NCBI RefSeq assembly: GCF_009936375.1
Contig: NZ_AP022332.1
Location: 1,669,501 to 1,733,500 of the forward strand
Source of the DNA: Methylosinus sp. C49
GTDB lineage: Bacteria; Pseudomonadota; Alphaproteobacteria; Rhizobiales; Beijerinckiaceae
Direction: 5' to 3'
Length of the DNA stretch: 64,000 nucleotides
Shown here: one piece after another, positions 8,814 through 16,186 of the stretch
Numbering within the stretch: the stretch's first letter is position 1
Layout: every line of letters begins with the position of its first letter
Position numbers and translations under genes: made by a program
Notes under the pieces: model-generated
Seen by the model: only the letters and a program-made list of their open reading frames with translations
What the model was told of the DNA's origin: nothing
Database searches by the model: none

Positions 8814-9083
8814 GTGCCGACGACCTATCTCCCGCGCGTCTCCGCGGCCGATCACGAGCTCTTGCGCTACAGCGTCGATAATTATCCCGCCGACACGCAC
8901 GACAAATGGCTTCGCCTCCAAGCGAAGGAAATCGCCAATTGGCGCGCGAGCGGCTGGGATGTCGTCATGATCGACGTCGGCGCCGAGGATTTCGACCGCT
9001 ATTGCCGCGAGACCGGCGCGAGCCCCAATTTCCATACGTTCCGCGCGATCGCCTCCGCCAAGGCGATCGGCAAATTCGCATGA
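8814..9083 (+). CDS. Small hypothetical protein
   Basis: An 89-residue soluble protein with a GTG start preceded by GGGAGA. It contains [20 protein letters not shown] and [19 protein letters not shown]. No signal peptide, membrane helix or recognised domain is seen. It lies 28 bases ahead of the lldD-like gene on the same strand, so the two may be co-transcribed. The function is unknown. Confidence 0.6.
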   Translation: MPTTYLPRVSAADHELLRYSVDNYPADTHDKWLRLQAKEIANWRASGWDVVMIDVGAEDFDRYCRETGASPNFHTFRAIASAKAIGKFA

Positions 9084-9111
9084 GCGCCGCGCAAGTCACG
9101 AGAGGCACGCG

Positions 9112-10245
9112 ATGATTATTTCCTCCGCCGCCGATTATCGCGAGGCCGCAAGGCGGCGCCTGCCGCGCTTTTTGTTCGACTATATAGACGGCGGCGCCGG
9201 CGCCGAGCGCACGCTCGCCGCCAATATGGCGGACCTTCAGAGCGTCACTCTGCGCCAGCGCGTGATGCAGGGCGTCGCCGGCGTCGATCTTTCCACGCAA
9301 TGGCTCGGCGTCGCGGCGGATTTGCCGGTGCTGATCGCGCCCATCGGCATGTCCGGCATGTTCGCGCGGCGGGGCGAGGTTCAGGGCGCGCGGGCGGCGG
9401 CGAAAAAGGGCGTTCCCTTCATTCTCTCCACCCTCTCGGTCTGCCCGCTGGAGGAGGTCGCCGCGGCGAGCGCGCGGCCGATCTGGCTGCAGCTCTATAT
9501 GCTCAAAGATCGCGGCTTCATGGAGAATATGCTCGCGCGCGCCAGCGCCGCGGGGATAGAGCATCTCGTCTTCACCGTCGATCTGCCGGCGCTGGGCGTT
9601 CGCTATAGGGACGCCCATTCCGGCATGGCCGGGCCATTCGCGCCGCAGCGGCGCCTGATGCAGGCGCTGGCCAAGCCCGCCTGGGCCTATGATGTCGGCC
9701 TCATGGGCCGGCCGCATGATCTCGGCAATGTCGCGGCCTATCTCGGCGGCGCGATGAAGCAGAAGAATTATCTGCGCGACATCGCCGCCAATGTCGATCC
9801 GACGCTCGACTGGTCCACGCTGGATTGGGTGCGCGCGCGCTGGCCGGGCCGCATCATTCTGAAAGGCGTGCTGGACGAGGCCGACGCGCGCGACGCCGTC
9901 CGCTGCGGCGTGGAGGCGATCATCGTCTCCAATCACGGCGGCCGCCAGCTCGACGGCGCGCGCTCCGTCGCCCGCATGCTGCCGCGCATCGCCGACGCCG
10001 TGGGCGACGATCTGTTGCTCCTCGCCGATTCCGGCGCCCGCTCCGGCCTCGACGTCCTGCGGCTGCTTGCGCTGGGCGCGAGGGGCGTGGCTCTGGGCCG
10101 CGCCTACGCCTTTGCGCTGGCCGCGGCGGGGCAGGGGGGCGTGGAGACTATGCTGGATATTTTCGCGGCGGAGCTGCGGGTGGGGATGATGTTGTGCGGG
10201 GTGGGGGAGGTGAAGGGCGTGGGGCGGGGGATTTTGAGTTCTTAG
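9112..10245 (+). CDS. lldD: FMN-dependent alpha-hydroxy acid dehydrogenase (LldD family)
   Basis: A 377-residue TIM-barrel flavoprotein of the L-lactate dehydrogenase/glycolate oxidase family. It has the N-terminal [19 protein letters not shown], the FMN-binding [12 protein letters not shown] and IILKGVL, the catalytic His in [13 protein letters not shown], and the phosphate-binding [20 protein letters not shown]. The probable reaction is oxidation of L-lactate, or a related 2-hydroxy acid, with electrons passed to the respiratory chain. The symbol is a family assignment. The last ~40 codons are unusually G-rich but in frame. Lower-GC DNA begins right after its stop. Confidence 0.88.
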   Translation: MIISSAADYREAARRRLPRFLFDYIDGGAGAERTLAANMADLQSVTLRQRVMQGVAGVDLSTQWLGVAADLPVLIAPIGMSGMFARRGEVQGARAAAKKGVPFILSTLSVCPLEEVAAASARPIWLQLYMLKDRGFMENMLARASAAGIEHLVFTVDLPALGVRYRDAHSGMAGPFAPQRRLMQALAKPAWAYDVGLMGRPHDLGNVAAYLGGAMKQKNYLRDIAANVDPTLDWSTLDWVRARWPGRIILKGVLDEADARDAVRCGVEAIIVSNHGGRQLDGARSVARMLPRIADAVGDDLLLLADSGARSGLDVLRLLALGARGVALGRAYAFALAAAGQGGVETMLDIFAAELRVGMMLCGVGEVKGVGRGILSS

Positions 10246-10268
10246 GCCTCGTGAGCCGCGTCGAGGCG

Positions 10269-10637
10269 CTATGCTATCTTGAGCCCGATCGCCGAAAGAA
10301 TTCTCTCTGGAATCTCTATAGGTCCCGTAGCTTTTTCAATGTCCGCAACAACAACTTTTAGTTGCTCAGACAGAACCTTCAGAGTCGTCGGACTTAATAT
10401 AACGGCGACCTCATCTTCAATTGTTGGAGTCACGATCTGCGTGCCTTTGAACATATTCGGTATCTGAGTCTGAAATCCGAACACAACGCTAACCTCGGTT
10501 GCGCCCGTGAGGACACGAAACGTGTTTGCATAAGTGTTTTTGAAATTGGTAGACTTTACAAATGCTACGTCATTAACGACGAGCGCATTTTCGCCCTTAG
10601 GAGGGGCTTTTGTTTTAGTGCCTTGCGACGGATTCAT
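10269..10637 (-). CDS. DUF3467-like protein
   Basis: A 122-residue protein resembling DUF3467: YANTFRVLTGATEVSVVFGF, then VAVILSPTTLKVLSEQLKVVV and a C-terminal GPIEIPE. The function of the family is not established. The start at 10637 has a good AGGAGTG site; the open frame to 10688 is longer but lacks one. It overlaps the end of the HTH gene by 23 bases, so the two are likely coupled. Codon use is visibly less GC-rich than that of the core genes, consistent with acquisition together with the toxin/HTH pair. Confidence 0.6.
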   Translation of the reverse strand: MNPSQGTKTKAPPKGENALVVNDVAFVKSTNFKNTYANTFRVLTGATEVSVVFGFQTQIPNMFKGTQIVTPTIEDEVAVILSPTTLKVLSEQLKVVVADIEKATGPIEIPERILSAIGLKIA

Positions 10638-11169
10638 TAGCAACACTCCTGGTTGGATTGAGCCCGATTTGATCAAATGTCTTTTCATTTAGAGTTCTTG
10701 ACAGCTGTAGCCGAGACTCATGGGGCTCTTCAGAAATGATATGAGTATAAACATGCGTAAATCCACGTTCAAAAATATTCAATTCCTCCATTGAGGCTGT
10801 GATAATCTGCTGTCCGTAGATAGCGTTGTCGAACGAATGAGCCTCCATTCGAGATGAAGATAAATCTTCTGCTTCACCGAGAAAGGTCTTGTAGTCCACG
10901 AACTTGATTATCAGCGCGACATCAAACGCCGCGGCCGTCGCCAGCAAAGTCTGAACCGTCATCTTGCCATAGGATGGGTCCTCTAGCCGAGACACGACAC
11001 TCTGGGGCCTTCCCATGCGCTCAGCCAATTCCCCCTGCTTCCAGTTCCGTTCCGGCGCTTCACGAAGAGCGCGAATTTGATGCGCAATCCATCGGCGCAC
11101 ATGTGCTCCCACATATGCGTCTCGGTATTCCTTGCTCTTGAATTTTTCGAAAACCTTTTTAACCTTCAT
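10615..11169 (-). CDS. XRE-family HTH protein, probable antitoxin
   Basis: A 184-residue protein with an XRE-type helix-turn-helix at about residues 43-62 (KQGELAERMGRPQSVVSRLE) and a longer C-terminal region of unknown fold. It starts inside the end of the toxin-like gene (11-base overlap, ATGAAGGTTAA) and is followed with overlap by the DUF3467 gene. The toxin-first order with an HTH partner is that of HigBA-type modules. It probably neutralises the toxin and autoregulates. It is longer than a minimal HigA antitoxin, and the region is AT-richer than its neighbours. Confidence 0.7.
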   Translation of the reverse strand: MKVKKVFEKFKSKEYRDAYVGAHVRRWIAHQIRALREAPERNWKQGELAERMGRPQSVVSRLEDPSYGKMTVQTLLATAAAFDVALIIKFVDYKTFLGEAEDLSSSRMEAHSFDNAIYGQQIITASMEELNIFERGFTHVYTHIISEEPHESRLQLSRTLNEKTFDQIGLNPTRSVANESVARH

Positions 11170-11563
11170 CGTCGTCTTCCCATAGGTGGGTGTCGACCTG
11201 TAGAGCCCTCACGAGGGTTGCTCTTTCGGCTGCCGTCTCTCTGGCGTCTTGCGGGGTATATGCCGACGATTTTTTGCTGCACCCGATCAGCAACGTGAAT
11301 TCGTTGTCGTTCGGCCCGAAAATCCCGAAGGGACGATATTCGACTTTTTGGGAGTTAAATCGCAGTTCGCCGATCCCAGAAAGCCGCCCTGTGAGCAACT
11401 TGAAGTCTGGCATTCTCCATTCGGCTTTCTCCCTCTGCACTAGGTAGGCAAGAAGGGCGTCAAATTCCGCTTGGGCTGGGACCGGCAAGCGGAGATACCA
11501 CTTCCAGACATCCTTCCTCCCGGAAGGAGAGACATAGGCGCGGAACGTCCACCTAACGGCCAT
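11159..11563 (-). CDS. RelE/HigB-like toxin (phage Gp49-like)
   Basis: A 134-residue protein with the Gp49/HigB-like layout: VWKWYLRLPVPAQAEFDALL, LLTGRLSGIGELRF (the Leu-x-Gly-Leu-x-Glu-hR core), then YRPFGIFGPNDNEFTLLIGC and KKSSAYTPQDARETAAER. Family members are ribosome-dependent mRNA interferases. The ATG at 11563 is preferred to an upstream TTG at 11593, although neither has a strong ribosome-binding site. It is the first gene of a three-gene overlapping set with the HTH and DUF3467 genes. Confidence 0.75.
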   Translation of the reverse strand: MAVRWTFRAYVSPSGRKDVWKWYLRLPVPAQAEFDALLAYLVQREKAEWRMPDFKLLTGRLSGIGELRFNSQKVEYRPFGIFGPNDNEFTLLIGCSKKSSAYTPQDARETAAERATLVRALQVDTHLWEDDDEG

Positions 11564-11824
11564 ACAGGTATCACAAAATTGCGAAATCGGCAAACGATTT
11601 CAGTTGGTGGCTTTTCGCAATTTTGTTCACTGAGCAAAACAAAAAGCCTTACTGGACGATATTCCGGCCGACATCGGATGTGAAGGCCGGTTCCGGCTGA
11701 TCCAACGGTAACATGCCTGCCCGCGTCACAAACGACGGAGAAAACACGACCGACGGCGCGCTCGGCTCTAAAAATTTGCGAGGATCGCTACCCGTCGCCG
11801 CCCTTTCCCCCCTAGCAGCCCGCC

Positions 11825-11947
11825 ATGACGGAAGAGACGATTCGTATCCTCGGCATAGACCCGGGCCTCTGCAACACGGGCAGGGGCTCGTCGAGACGTC
11901 GCGCGGCTCGCGGCTCTCCTTTGTCGCTTGCGGCTCGCTGCATTCGG
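11825..11947 (+). pseudogene. Truncated, frameshifted duplicate of the ruvC 5' end
   Basis: This 123-base stretch, including its ATG, matches the first 124 bases of ruvC (13121-13244) with a few substitutions and a one-base deletion after the codons for NTG. The deletion shifts the frame, and homology stops at CATTCGG, where a palindromic repeat begins. About 40 bases of upstream sequence (from 11786 against 13083) are also similar. It cannot make RuvC and is the scar of a local duplication. Confidence 0.88.
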
Positions 11948-11950
11948 CCG

Positions 11951-12055
11951 CCCACCCTCCCCTTTTAGGGGGAGGGTCGGACCGCGGAGCGGTCCGGGGT
12001 GGGGTCAGCGCCCCGGAGAGTGCCCCTTCCCGCCCGCCTTCGGCGATCCCCTCGA
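11951..12055. repeat. Palindromic repeat, copy 1
   Basis: CCCACCCTCCCCTTTTAGGG is followed by GGACCGCGGAGCGGTCC and a GGGTGGGG segment. The same block recurs at 12930-13058 and, inverted and diverged, at 12321-12449. It consists of short nested hairpins and is non-coding. Confidence 0.8.
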
Positions 12056-12090
12056 GGGCTATCGGATCACACATCGCGAAACTCTGCAGT

Positions 12091-12124
12091 CGTCCTGGCC
12101 GGGCTTGTCCCGGCCATCCACGCC
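12091..12124. repeat. Rhizobiales-type GGCCGGGC palindromic repeat, left arm
   Basis: The core CTGGCCGGGCTTGTCCCGGC followed by CATCCACGCC is a dispersed palindrome common in Rhizobiales intergenic DNA. It is the inverted partner of 12237-12270; the pair could fold into a hairpin with a ~112-base loop. Confidence 0.8.
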
Positions 12125-12236
12125 AAGCAGCTGAGAAACCGCAGGAAAGCGTCCGCCATCGACGGGTTCTGTTCCCATGTTGGACGCAGCCGGAGCTTCG
12201 GCGTTACACCAAACTTCCACCACGCCTCGGCGCGCT

Positions 12237-12270
12237 GGCGTGGATGGCCGGGACGAGCCCGGCCAGGACG
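12237..12270. repeat. Rhizobiales-type GGCCGGGC palindromic repeat, right arm
   Basis: GGCGTGGATGGCCGGGACGA and the following CCCGGCCAGGACG are the near-perfect reverse complement of 12091-12124, with a G/T difference in the centre. The enclosed DNA shows no gene. Confidence 0.8.
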
Positions 12271-12320
12271 GCCGCACAGGGCGATGGGCGAACGAGAAGC
12301 GGTAATCGAAGAGGCGTTTC

Positions 12321-12449
12321 TACCTCCCCCTCGAGGGGGGAGGTCGAGCGCAGCAGGCGCTCGGGAGGGGGTGACGCCCCGAGTCTCTGCCGTTGCACCC
12401 CACCCCGGCCGGCTATCGCCGGCCGACCCTCCCCCTGAAGGGGAGGGTG
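12321..12449. repeat. Palindromic repeat, copy 2 (inverted)
   Basis: It runs from TACCTCCCCCTCGAGGGGGG to CCCTCCCCCTGAAGGGGAGGG. Read on the minus strand it matches copies 1 and 3, though the central stem differs (GGCCGGCTATCGCCGGCC here). Confidence 0.75.
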
Positions 12450-12479
12450 AGCACGCCCCTTTCGGCATGTGCCCGCCTC

Positions 12480-12508
12480 TTGACACGTGCGGACTAAATT
12501 CCTATCTT
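12480..12508 (+). promoter_or_regulatory. Consensus-like sigma-70 promoter
   Basis: TTGACA (12480-12485), a 17-base spacer and TATCTT (12503-12508) make an unusually good housekeeping promoter for this GC-rich genome. No protein-coding start with a ribosome-binding site follows closely; instead strong stems begin at 12521. Confidence 0.55.
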
Positions 12509-12514
12509 CGTCCT

Positions 12515-12664
12515 GCCTCCGCCGGTGGGGCGTCGTCTTGAAGGGTAGGCGGCGTCGGCGGGGGTGCGGTTCGTAAGGGCGGGGGCAGACCCTCTCTCGT
12601 CTCAAGCGACGCCACGCCGCCGGCACGACTTCTCCTTCGTGCGGAGGCATGTGGGAACACATGC
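12515..12664 (+). ncRNA. Candidate structured RNA downstream of a strong promoter
   Basis: The segment 12521-12546 can pair with 12589-12624 (GGCGTCGTCTTGA against TCAAGCGACGCC, extended by GCCGG/CCGGC and AGGGT/ACCCT). A second perfect 7-bp hairpin, GCATGTG-GGAA-CACATGC, lies at 12647-12664. With the promoter at 12480 this suggests a stable transcript. I looked for SRP, RNase P, tmRNA and 6S signatures and did not find convincing ones. It could also be one more dispersed repeat. The 3' end is a guess. Confidence 0.3.
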
Positions 12665-12929
12665 GAAAGTCGGCCGAATTTCCGAGGCTCGCGCGGGGAT
12701 AGACTACCCGAAAGGGGAAAACAACCCTGAGCCCGCAGGCGGCGAACAGAAAAGGCAGCCGTGGTCCGGGATGCTGTCCGGCTTCGATGCGCTCTTCTCA
12801 CCAAAGCGACGGCCGAACGGAGCCGCCGCGTCCCGGACCTCCCATCCTCCCGCGCCGAATTTCGGCGGCGGGCGCGAAGCCGCGCGCTTTCGTCGCTCGC
12901 GGCGCGCAGTATCCAAAAAGCTTCGCCCT

Positions 12930-13058
12930 CCACCCTCCCCTTCAGGGGGAGGGTCGGACCGCGGAGCGGTCCGGGGTGGGGTCGATGCCCGCGACTCGGG
13001 GATCACCCCCTCCCGCTCGCCTTCGGCGATCGACCTCCCCCCCTCGAGGGGGAGGTGG
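12930..13058. repeat. Palindromic repeat, copy 3
   Basis: Near-identical to copy 1 over CCACCCTCCCCTTCAGGGGG and GGACCGCGGAGCGGTCC, then extended by CTCGCCTTCGGCGATCGACC and a second stem around CCTCCCCCCCTCGAGGGGG. It ends about 60 bases before the ruvC start and so may lie in the ruvC leader or promoter region. Confidence 0.8.
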
Positions 13059-13120
13059 GCGCGCGCCCGGCGCGAGAGAGGCCGCTACCCCTCGCGCGCC
13101 TTTCCCCCTAACCTCCCGCC

Positions 13121-13645
13121 ATGACGGAAGAGACGATTCGCATTCTCGGCATAGACCCGGGCCTTCGCAACACGGGCTGGGGGGTCGTCGAGGCGTCGCG
13201 CGGCTCGCGGCTCTCCTTTGTCGCTTGCGGCTCGCTGCATTCGGACGGCGACGCCTCCATGGGCGAGCGGCTGGCGCAATTGCAGCGCGGCCTCGCGCGC
13301 ATCATCGCGGATTATGCGCCGCATGAGGCGGCGATCGAGGAGACTTTCGTCAATCGCGATCCGCAATCGGCGCTGAAGCTCGGACAGGCGCGCGGCGTCG
13401 CACTGGCGGCGCCGGCGCTCGCAGGGCTCGAGGTGGAGGAATATGCCGCCAATGTCGTCAAAAAGACCGTGGTCGGCAATGGCCACGCCGATAAGGACCA
13501 GATCGGCATGATGGTGCGCGTGCTGCTGCCGCTGAGCCGGGCCGAGAGTCCCGACGCCGCCGACGCCCTGGCCGTCGCCATCTGCCACGCCCATCATCGC
13601 GCCGGCCGCATCGCCGCGCGCAAGCTGGTGGCGGGGGCGAGATGA
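13121..13645 (+). CDS. ruvC: Holliday junction resolvase RuvC
   Basis: A 174-residue RuvC endonuclease that cuts Holliday junctions with RuvAB. It begins with the signature [13 protein letters not shown] (acidic active-site D12), has the second acidic site in AAIEETFVN, and ends with the acidic [15 protein letters not shown]. Its stop overlaps an ATG (ATGA), as in an original ruvC-ruvA coupling, but a 227-base repeat now separates it from ruvA. A truncated duplicate of its 5' end lies 1.3 kb upstream. Confidence 0.97.
   Translation: MTEETIRILGIDPGLRNTGWGVVEASRGSRLSFVACGSLHSDGDASMGERLAQLQRGLARIIADYAPHEAAIEETFVNRDPQSALKLGQARGVALAAPALAGLEVEEYAANVVKKTVVGNGHADKDQIGMMVRVLLPLSRAESPDAADALAVAICHAHHRAGRIAARKLVAGAR
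13631..13645 (+). repeat. 15-bp direct repeat, left copy (end of ruvC)
   Basis: GCGGGGGCGAGATGA includes the ruvC stop and an overlapping ATG. It is identical to 13873-13887 and brackets the repeat insertion between ruvC and ruvA. Confidence 0.9.
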
Positions 13646-13872
13646 GCGGCTTTCGTTCGAGGAGCGAGCCTGAAGGCGCGCGGTCCGGCGACAATCGCCC
13701 TCGCCCTCATGCTGAGGAGGTCGCAAAGCGACCGTCTCGAAGCGCGAGGGCGAGATCCAGAAGGCCGCGCGTGACGCTTCCCTCGTCCTTCGAGACGCCC
13801 GCTGCGCGGGCTCCTCAGGATGAGGGAAGCTTCATCCCATCATCCGGTGGGCGCATCGGATCGGCCTTCATC
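13646..13872. repeat. Repeat insertion between ruvC and ruvA
   Basis: A 227-base block with three elements: a GCGAGCCTGAAGGCGCGCGG element (13664-13686); CTCATGCTGAGGAGGTCGC with CGTCTCGAAGCGCGAGGG; and the opposing CCCTCGTCCTTCGAGACGCC with GCGGGCTCCTCAGGATGAGG. The last two are Rhizobiales-type dispersed palindromes arranged as an inverted pair. An 81-codon frame runs from the ruvC-overlapping ATG (13642) to a TGA (13885-13887) that overlaps the ruvA ATG, so translation could pass through the insert. The peptide is Arg/Pro/Ser-rich and is not a recognised protein. Confidence 0.85.
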
Positions 13873-13887
13873 GCGGGGGCGAGATGA
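13873..13887 (+). repeat. 15-bp direct repeat, right copy (start of ruvA)
   Basis: Identical to 13631-13645. It contains the ruvA ATG at 13884 and the TGA of the insert frame. It looks like a target-site duplication or a slippage/recombination duplication made when the repeat block entered. Confidence 0.9.
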
Positions 13888-14498
13888 TCGGCAAGCTCAA
13901 GGGAATCGTCGATTCCTATGGCGAGGATTTCGTCATCATCGACGTGCATGGCGTCGGCTATGTGGTGAGCTGCTCGGCGCGCACGCTGCAGAAGCTCGCG
14001 CCCGTGGGCGAGGCGGCGGCGCTCTCCATAGAGACGCAGGTGCGCGAGGACGCCATACGTCTGTTCGGCTTTTCGTCGGAGGCCGAGCGCGATTGGTTCC
14101 GCCTGCTGCAGAGCGTGCAGGGGGTGGGCTCGAAAGTGGCGCTCGCCATTTTGTCCATTCTCTCGCCGGGCGAGCTGGCCTCGGCCATTGCGGGGCAGGA
14201 TAAGGCGATGGTGGCGCGCGCCTCCGGCGTCGGCCCCAAGCTGGCGGCGCGCATCGTCGCCGAGCTGAAGGACAAGGCCCCGGCCTTCGCCGGAATCGAT
14301 CCGGTGGTGGCGCGGCTTTCCGGCGAGGAGCCGGCGGCGGCGCCCCAGGCGGCGCAGGACGCCATTTCGGCGCTGGTCAATCTCGGCTATGGGCGCCCGC
14401 AGGCGGCGGCGGCCGTCGCCAAGAGCCTCGAGGCGATGGGCGAGGGGGCCGACACCGGCGCGCTCATCCGCCGTGGGCTGAAGGAGCTGGCGAGCTGA
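13884..14498 (+). CDS. ruvA: Holliday junction branch-migration protein RuvA
   Basis: A 204-residue RuvA that tetramerises on Holliday junctions and loads RuvB. It has the OB-fold start [19 protein letters not shown], helix-hairpin-helix motifs in [18 protein letters not shown] and [20 protein letters not shown], and a C-terminal UBA-like domain III ([20 protein letters not shown]) that contacts RuvB. ruvB, normally next, is not there: the following gene is a cupin on the opposite strand. Confidence 0.97.
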   Translation: MIGKLKGIVDSYGEDFVIIDVHGVGYVVSCSARTLQKLAPVGEAAALSIETQVREDAIRLFGFSSEAERDWFRLLQSVQGVGSKVALAILSILSPGELASAIAGQDKAMVARASGVGPKLAARIVAELKDKAPAFAGIDPVVARLSGEEPAAAPQAAQDAISALVNLGYGRPQAAAAVAKSLEAMGEGADTGALIRRGLKELAS

Positions 14499-14510
14499 CG
14501 GCCGCGCCGC

Positions 14511-15005
14511 TCACCGCTGCGCCGGCGCGATCTGATTGCGCGGATCGTCCTTGGGATTGACGTAATCTATGCTCCAAGGCCCCATGGCGTCGATCTGGAG
14601 CACCGTCTCCGCGTCGAAGAAAGCGTAATGCGCCACGCCCGCCGGCATGACGGAGAAGGCGCCCGCCGGCAGCTCCTCGACGCTCGCCCGATCCGCCGCC
14701 TGACCGAGGCCGAGCCGCATCCGCCCGGAAACGATCGAGACGACCTCCGCCTTGGGATGCGTATGCGGCGGAACGCGGTAGCCCGCCGGCGCCTTCAGCC
14801 GCATCACGAATATGCCCTCCTTGGCGGGGTCGCCATAGAGGACGGCGGCCTCCACCCCGGCCGGCAGCGACGGCGGCCCGGCCGTGAAGGGAATGTCGCC
14901 CGGCAAGAGGACCTTGTGCGTCCCCACATGATCGGCGCCCGAAGGCGCCGCCGAAAGGAGCGCGGCGACCCCGGCCGCCGCAATGACTGCAAAGGCTCGT
15001 CTCAT
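14511..15005 (-). CDS. Exported cupin-domain protein
   Basis: A 164-residue protein with a Sec signal peptide (about 1-24, ending SGA-DH) and one cupin domain. Motif 1 is PPHTHPKAEVVSIVSGRM, which supplies two His and a Glu; motif 2 is GAFSVMPAGVAHYAFF, with the third His. A divalent metal site is therefore intact. The substrate is unknown; it may bind small molecules or act as a periplasmic dioxygenase or isomerase. It is convergent with ruvA and monocistronic. Confidence 0.8.
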   Translation of the reverse strand: MRRAFAVIAAAGVAALLSAAPSGADHVGTHKVLLPGDIPFTAGPPSLPAGVEAAVLYGDPAKEGIFVMRLKAPAGYRVPPHTHPKAEVVSIVSGRMRLGLGQAADRASVEELPAGAFSVMPAGVAHYAFFDAETVLQIDAMGPWSIDYVNPKDDPRNQIAPAQR

Positions 15006-15244
15006 CTCCGCCTCCTCTCCAGGTCAGAAACCTCAGGACGTGCAGCGCCCGCGGCCGCTGATATAGGGCGCGGCTCCGACTGGCCGAGTGGGATGATTGA
15101 AATTGCGGCGCTTTTTTGTTTCGGCGCGAGAAACGTCGAGCAGTAACACTCGAGCAACCTCCTTGCGCCATATTTCCGCTCGTCTCGCGAAAAAGCGATT
15201 GTGTTCGCATGTGTCGTAAGTAACTTGTGCCGGAGAGTAGTGTC

Positions 15245-15619
15245 ATGAAGTCGCGAGATGCCTTGGTTCGGCTGAAACGTTTTCACGCCGAAGAGTGCCG
15301 GCGCCGCGTGGCGCAGCTGCAGACGATGATCGCCGAATTCACCCGCATGACGGGCGATCTCGATCGCGAGATCGCTCATGAGGAGCAGCGGGCCAATATC
15401 ACCGACCCCAATCACTTCGCCTATCCGACCTATGCTCAGGCCGCGCGCACCCGCCGCGACAATCTCCTGCGCTCTGTCGCCGATCTCAAGGACCAGCTGG
15501 TCGAGGCGGAGACGCATATGAAGGACGCGGCCGAGGAGTTGGGCAAGGCGCAGGGCCAGGAAGCCCGCGACCGTGGCGGCGATCGCGTCATCGATCTCGT
15601 CGCCGAGCGGCGCGTCTGA
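15245..15619 (+). CDS. fliJ: Flagellar export chaperone-like protein FliJ
   Basis: A 124-residue, almost wholly helical protein with FliJ-like coiled-coil pattern (LVRLKRFHAEECRRRVAQLQ, and RRDNLLRSVADLKDQLVEAE). FliJ links the FliI ATPase and FlhA at the flagellar export gate. The ATG at 15245 has GGAGAG upstream; a GTG at 15227 would add six residues. It is separate from fliI and from the flgA/flgI genes. Assignment rests on size, heptads and similarity to alphaproteobacterial FliJ, which is poorly conserved in general. Confidence 0.72.
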   Translation: MKSRDALVRLKRFHAEECRRRVAQLQTMIAEFTRMTGDLDREIAHEEQRANITDPNHFAYPTYAQAARTRRDNLLRSVADLKDQLVEAETHMKDAAEELGKAQGQEARDRGGDRVIDLVAERRV

Positions 15620-15631
15620 GGTCTTTCTGGC

Positions 15632-16186
15632 TCAGGCCAGAAAATAGAAGAGGCGCGAGCCGAAAAGCCGCAGCCAGACGCCGACGCTGGGACGCCTCGT
15701 CGCGCCCGGCGCAGCGCCGTAGGCGAGCTGCTCCGCGATCTCGGCGACCGGATAGCGGAAGAACCGCAGCGCAAAACAATTGTGGCGCGCGCCCGCCTCG
15801 ACAAAGGCCAGCTCGAAGCGCGCGAGATCGCCGATCCATTGGGGCTCGGCGCGCGCGAGGCGCGCTGCGAGCGCGGCCGCATCGGCGCGATGGCGCCCCG
15901 GCCGCGGCGGGCCGGAGATGGCGGCGAAAAGCTCGCGATCGAAACGCGCGCCCAGCGCTGTATGGGTCAGCGGCAGCGTCTTGCGCGCGTCGAGCGTCCG
16001 CTTTCCCTTCAGACAATCGGCGAAACGCGCGACGGCGGCGGGATCGATGTGGGCGAAGCTCTCGGCCTCCGCCTCGCCGAGCCCGAATTGCCGCGCGCGC
16101 TCGAGCGGCGCGCGGAAGAAGGCCTCGCGGAACGTCTCGTCCGTATAGAGAAGCGCCAGCAGCGCCTGCGTCTCCTTCAGCGGCAT
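15632..16186 (-). CDS. MNIO partner protein (DUF2063/SCO6045-like)
   Basis: A 184-residue soluble protein whose ATG overlaps the end of the DUF692 gene (CTATGCCGCTGA). It has an N-terminal helical part (LALLYTDETFREAFFRAP) that resembles the DNA-binding-like domain of DUF2063 partners. The C-terminal region ends PSVGVWLRLFGSRLFYFLA. In studied MNIO systems (MbnC, TglI, BufC) the equivalent protein binds the precursor and presents it to the MNIO enzyme, and I infer that role here. The family name is less certain than the partnership, which is strongly supported by the overlap. Confidence 0.65.
   Translation of the reverse strand: MPLKETQALLALLYTDETFREAFFRAPLERARQFGLGEAEAESFAHIDPAAVARFADCLKGKRTLDARKTLPLTHTALGARFDRELFAAISGPPRPGRHRADAAALAARLARAEPQWIGDLARFELAFVEAGARHNCFALRFFRYPVAEIAEQLAYGAAPGATRRPSVGVWLRLFGSRLFYFLA

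Noticed and set aside
12515-12800. Known housekeeping RNA (SRP, RNase P, tmRNA, 6S)
   Set aside because: The GGAA hairpin recalls SRP but the flanking symmetric loop is missing; no RNase P or tmRNA conserved segments were found.
13642-13887. 81-codon frame between ruvC and ruvA as a real protein
   Set aside because: It consists of dispersed palindromic repeats; I treat it as a translational bridge at most, not a gene with a product.
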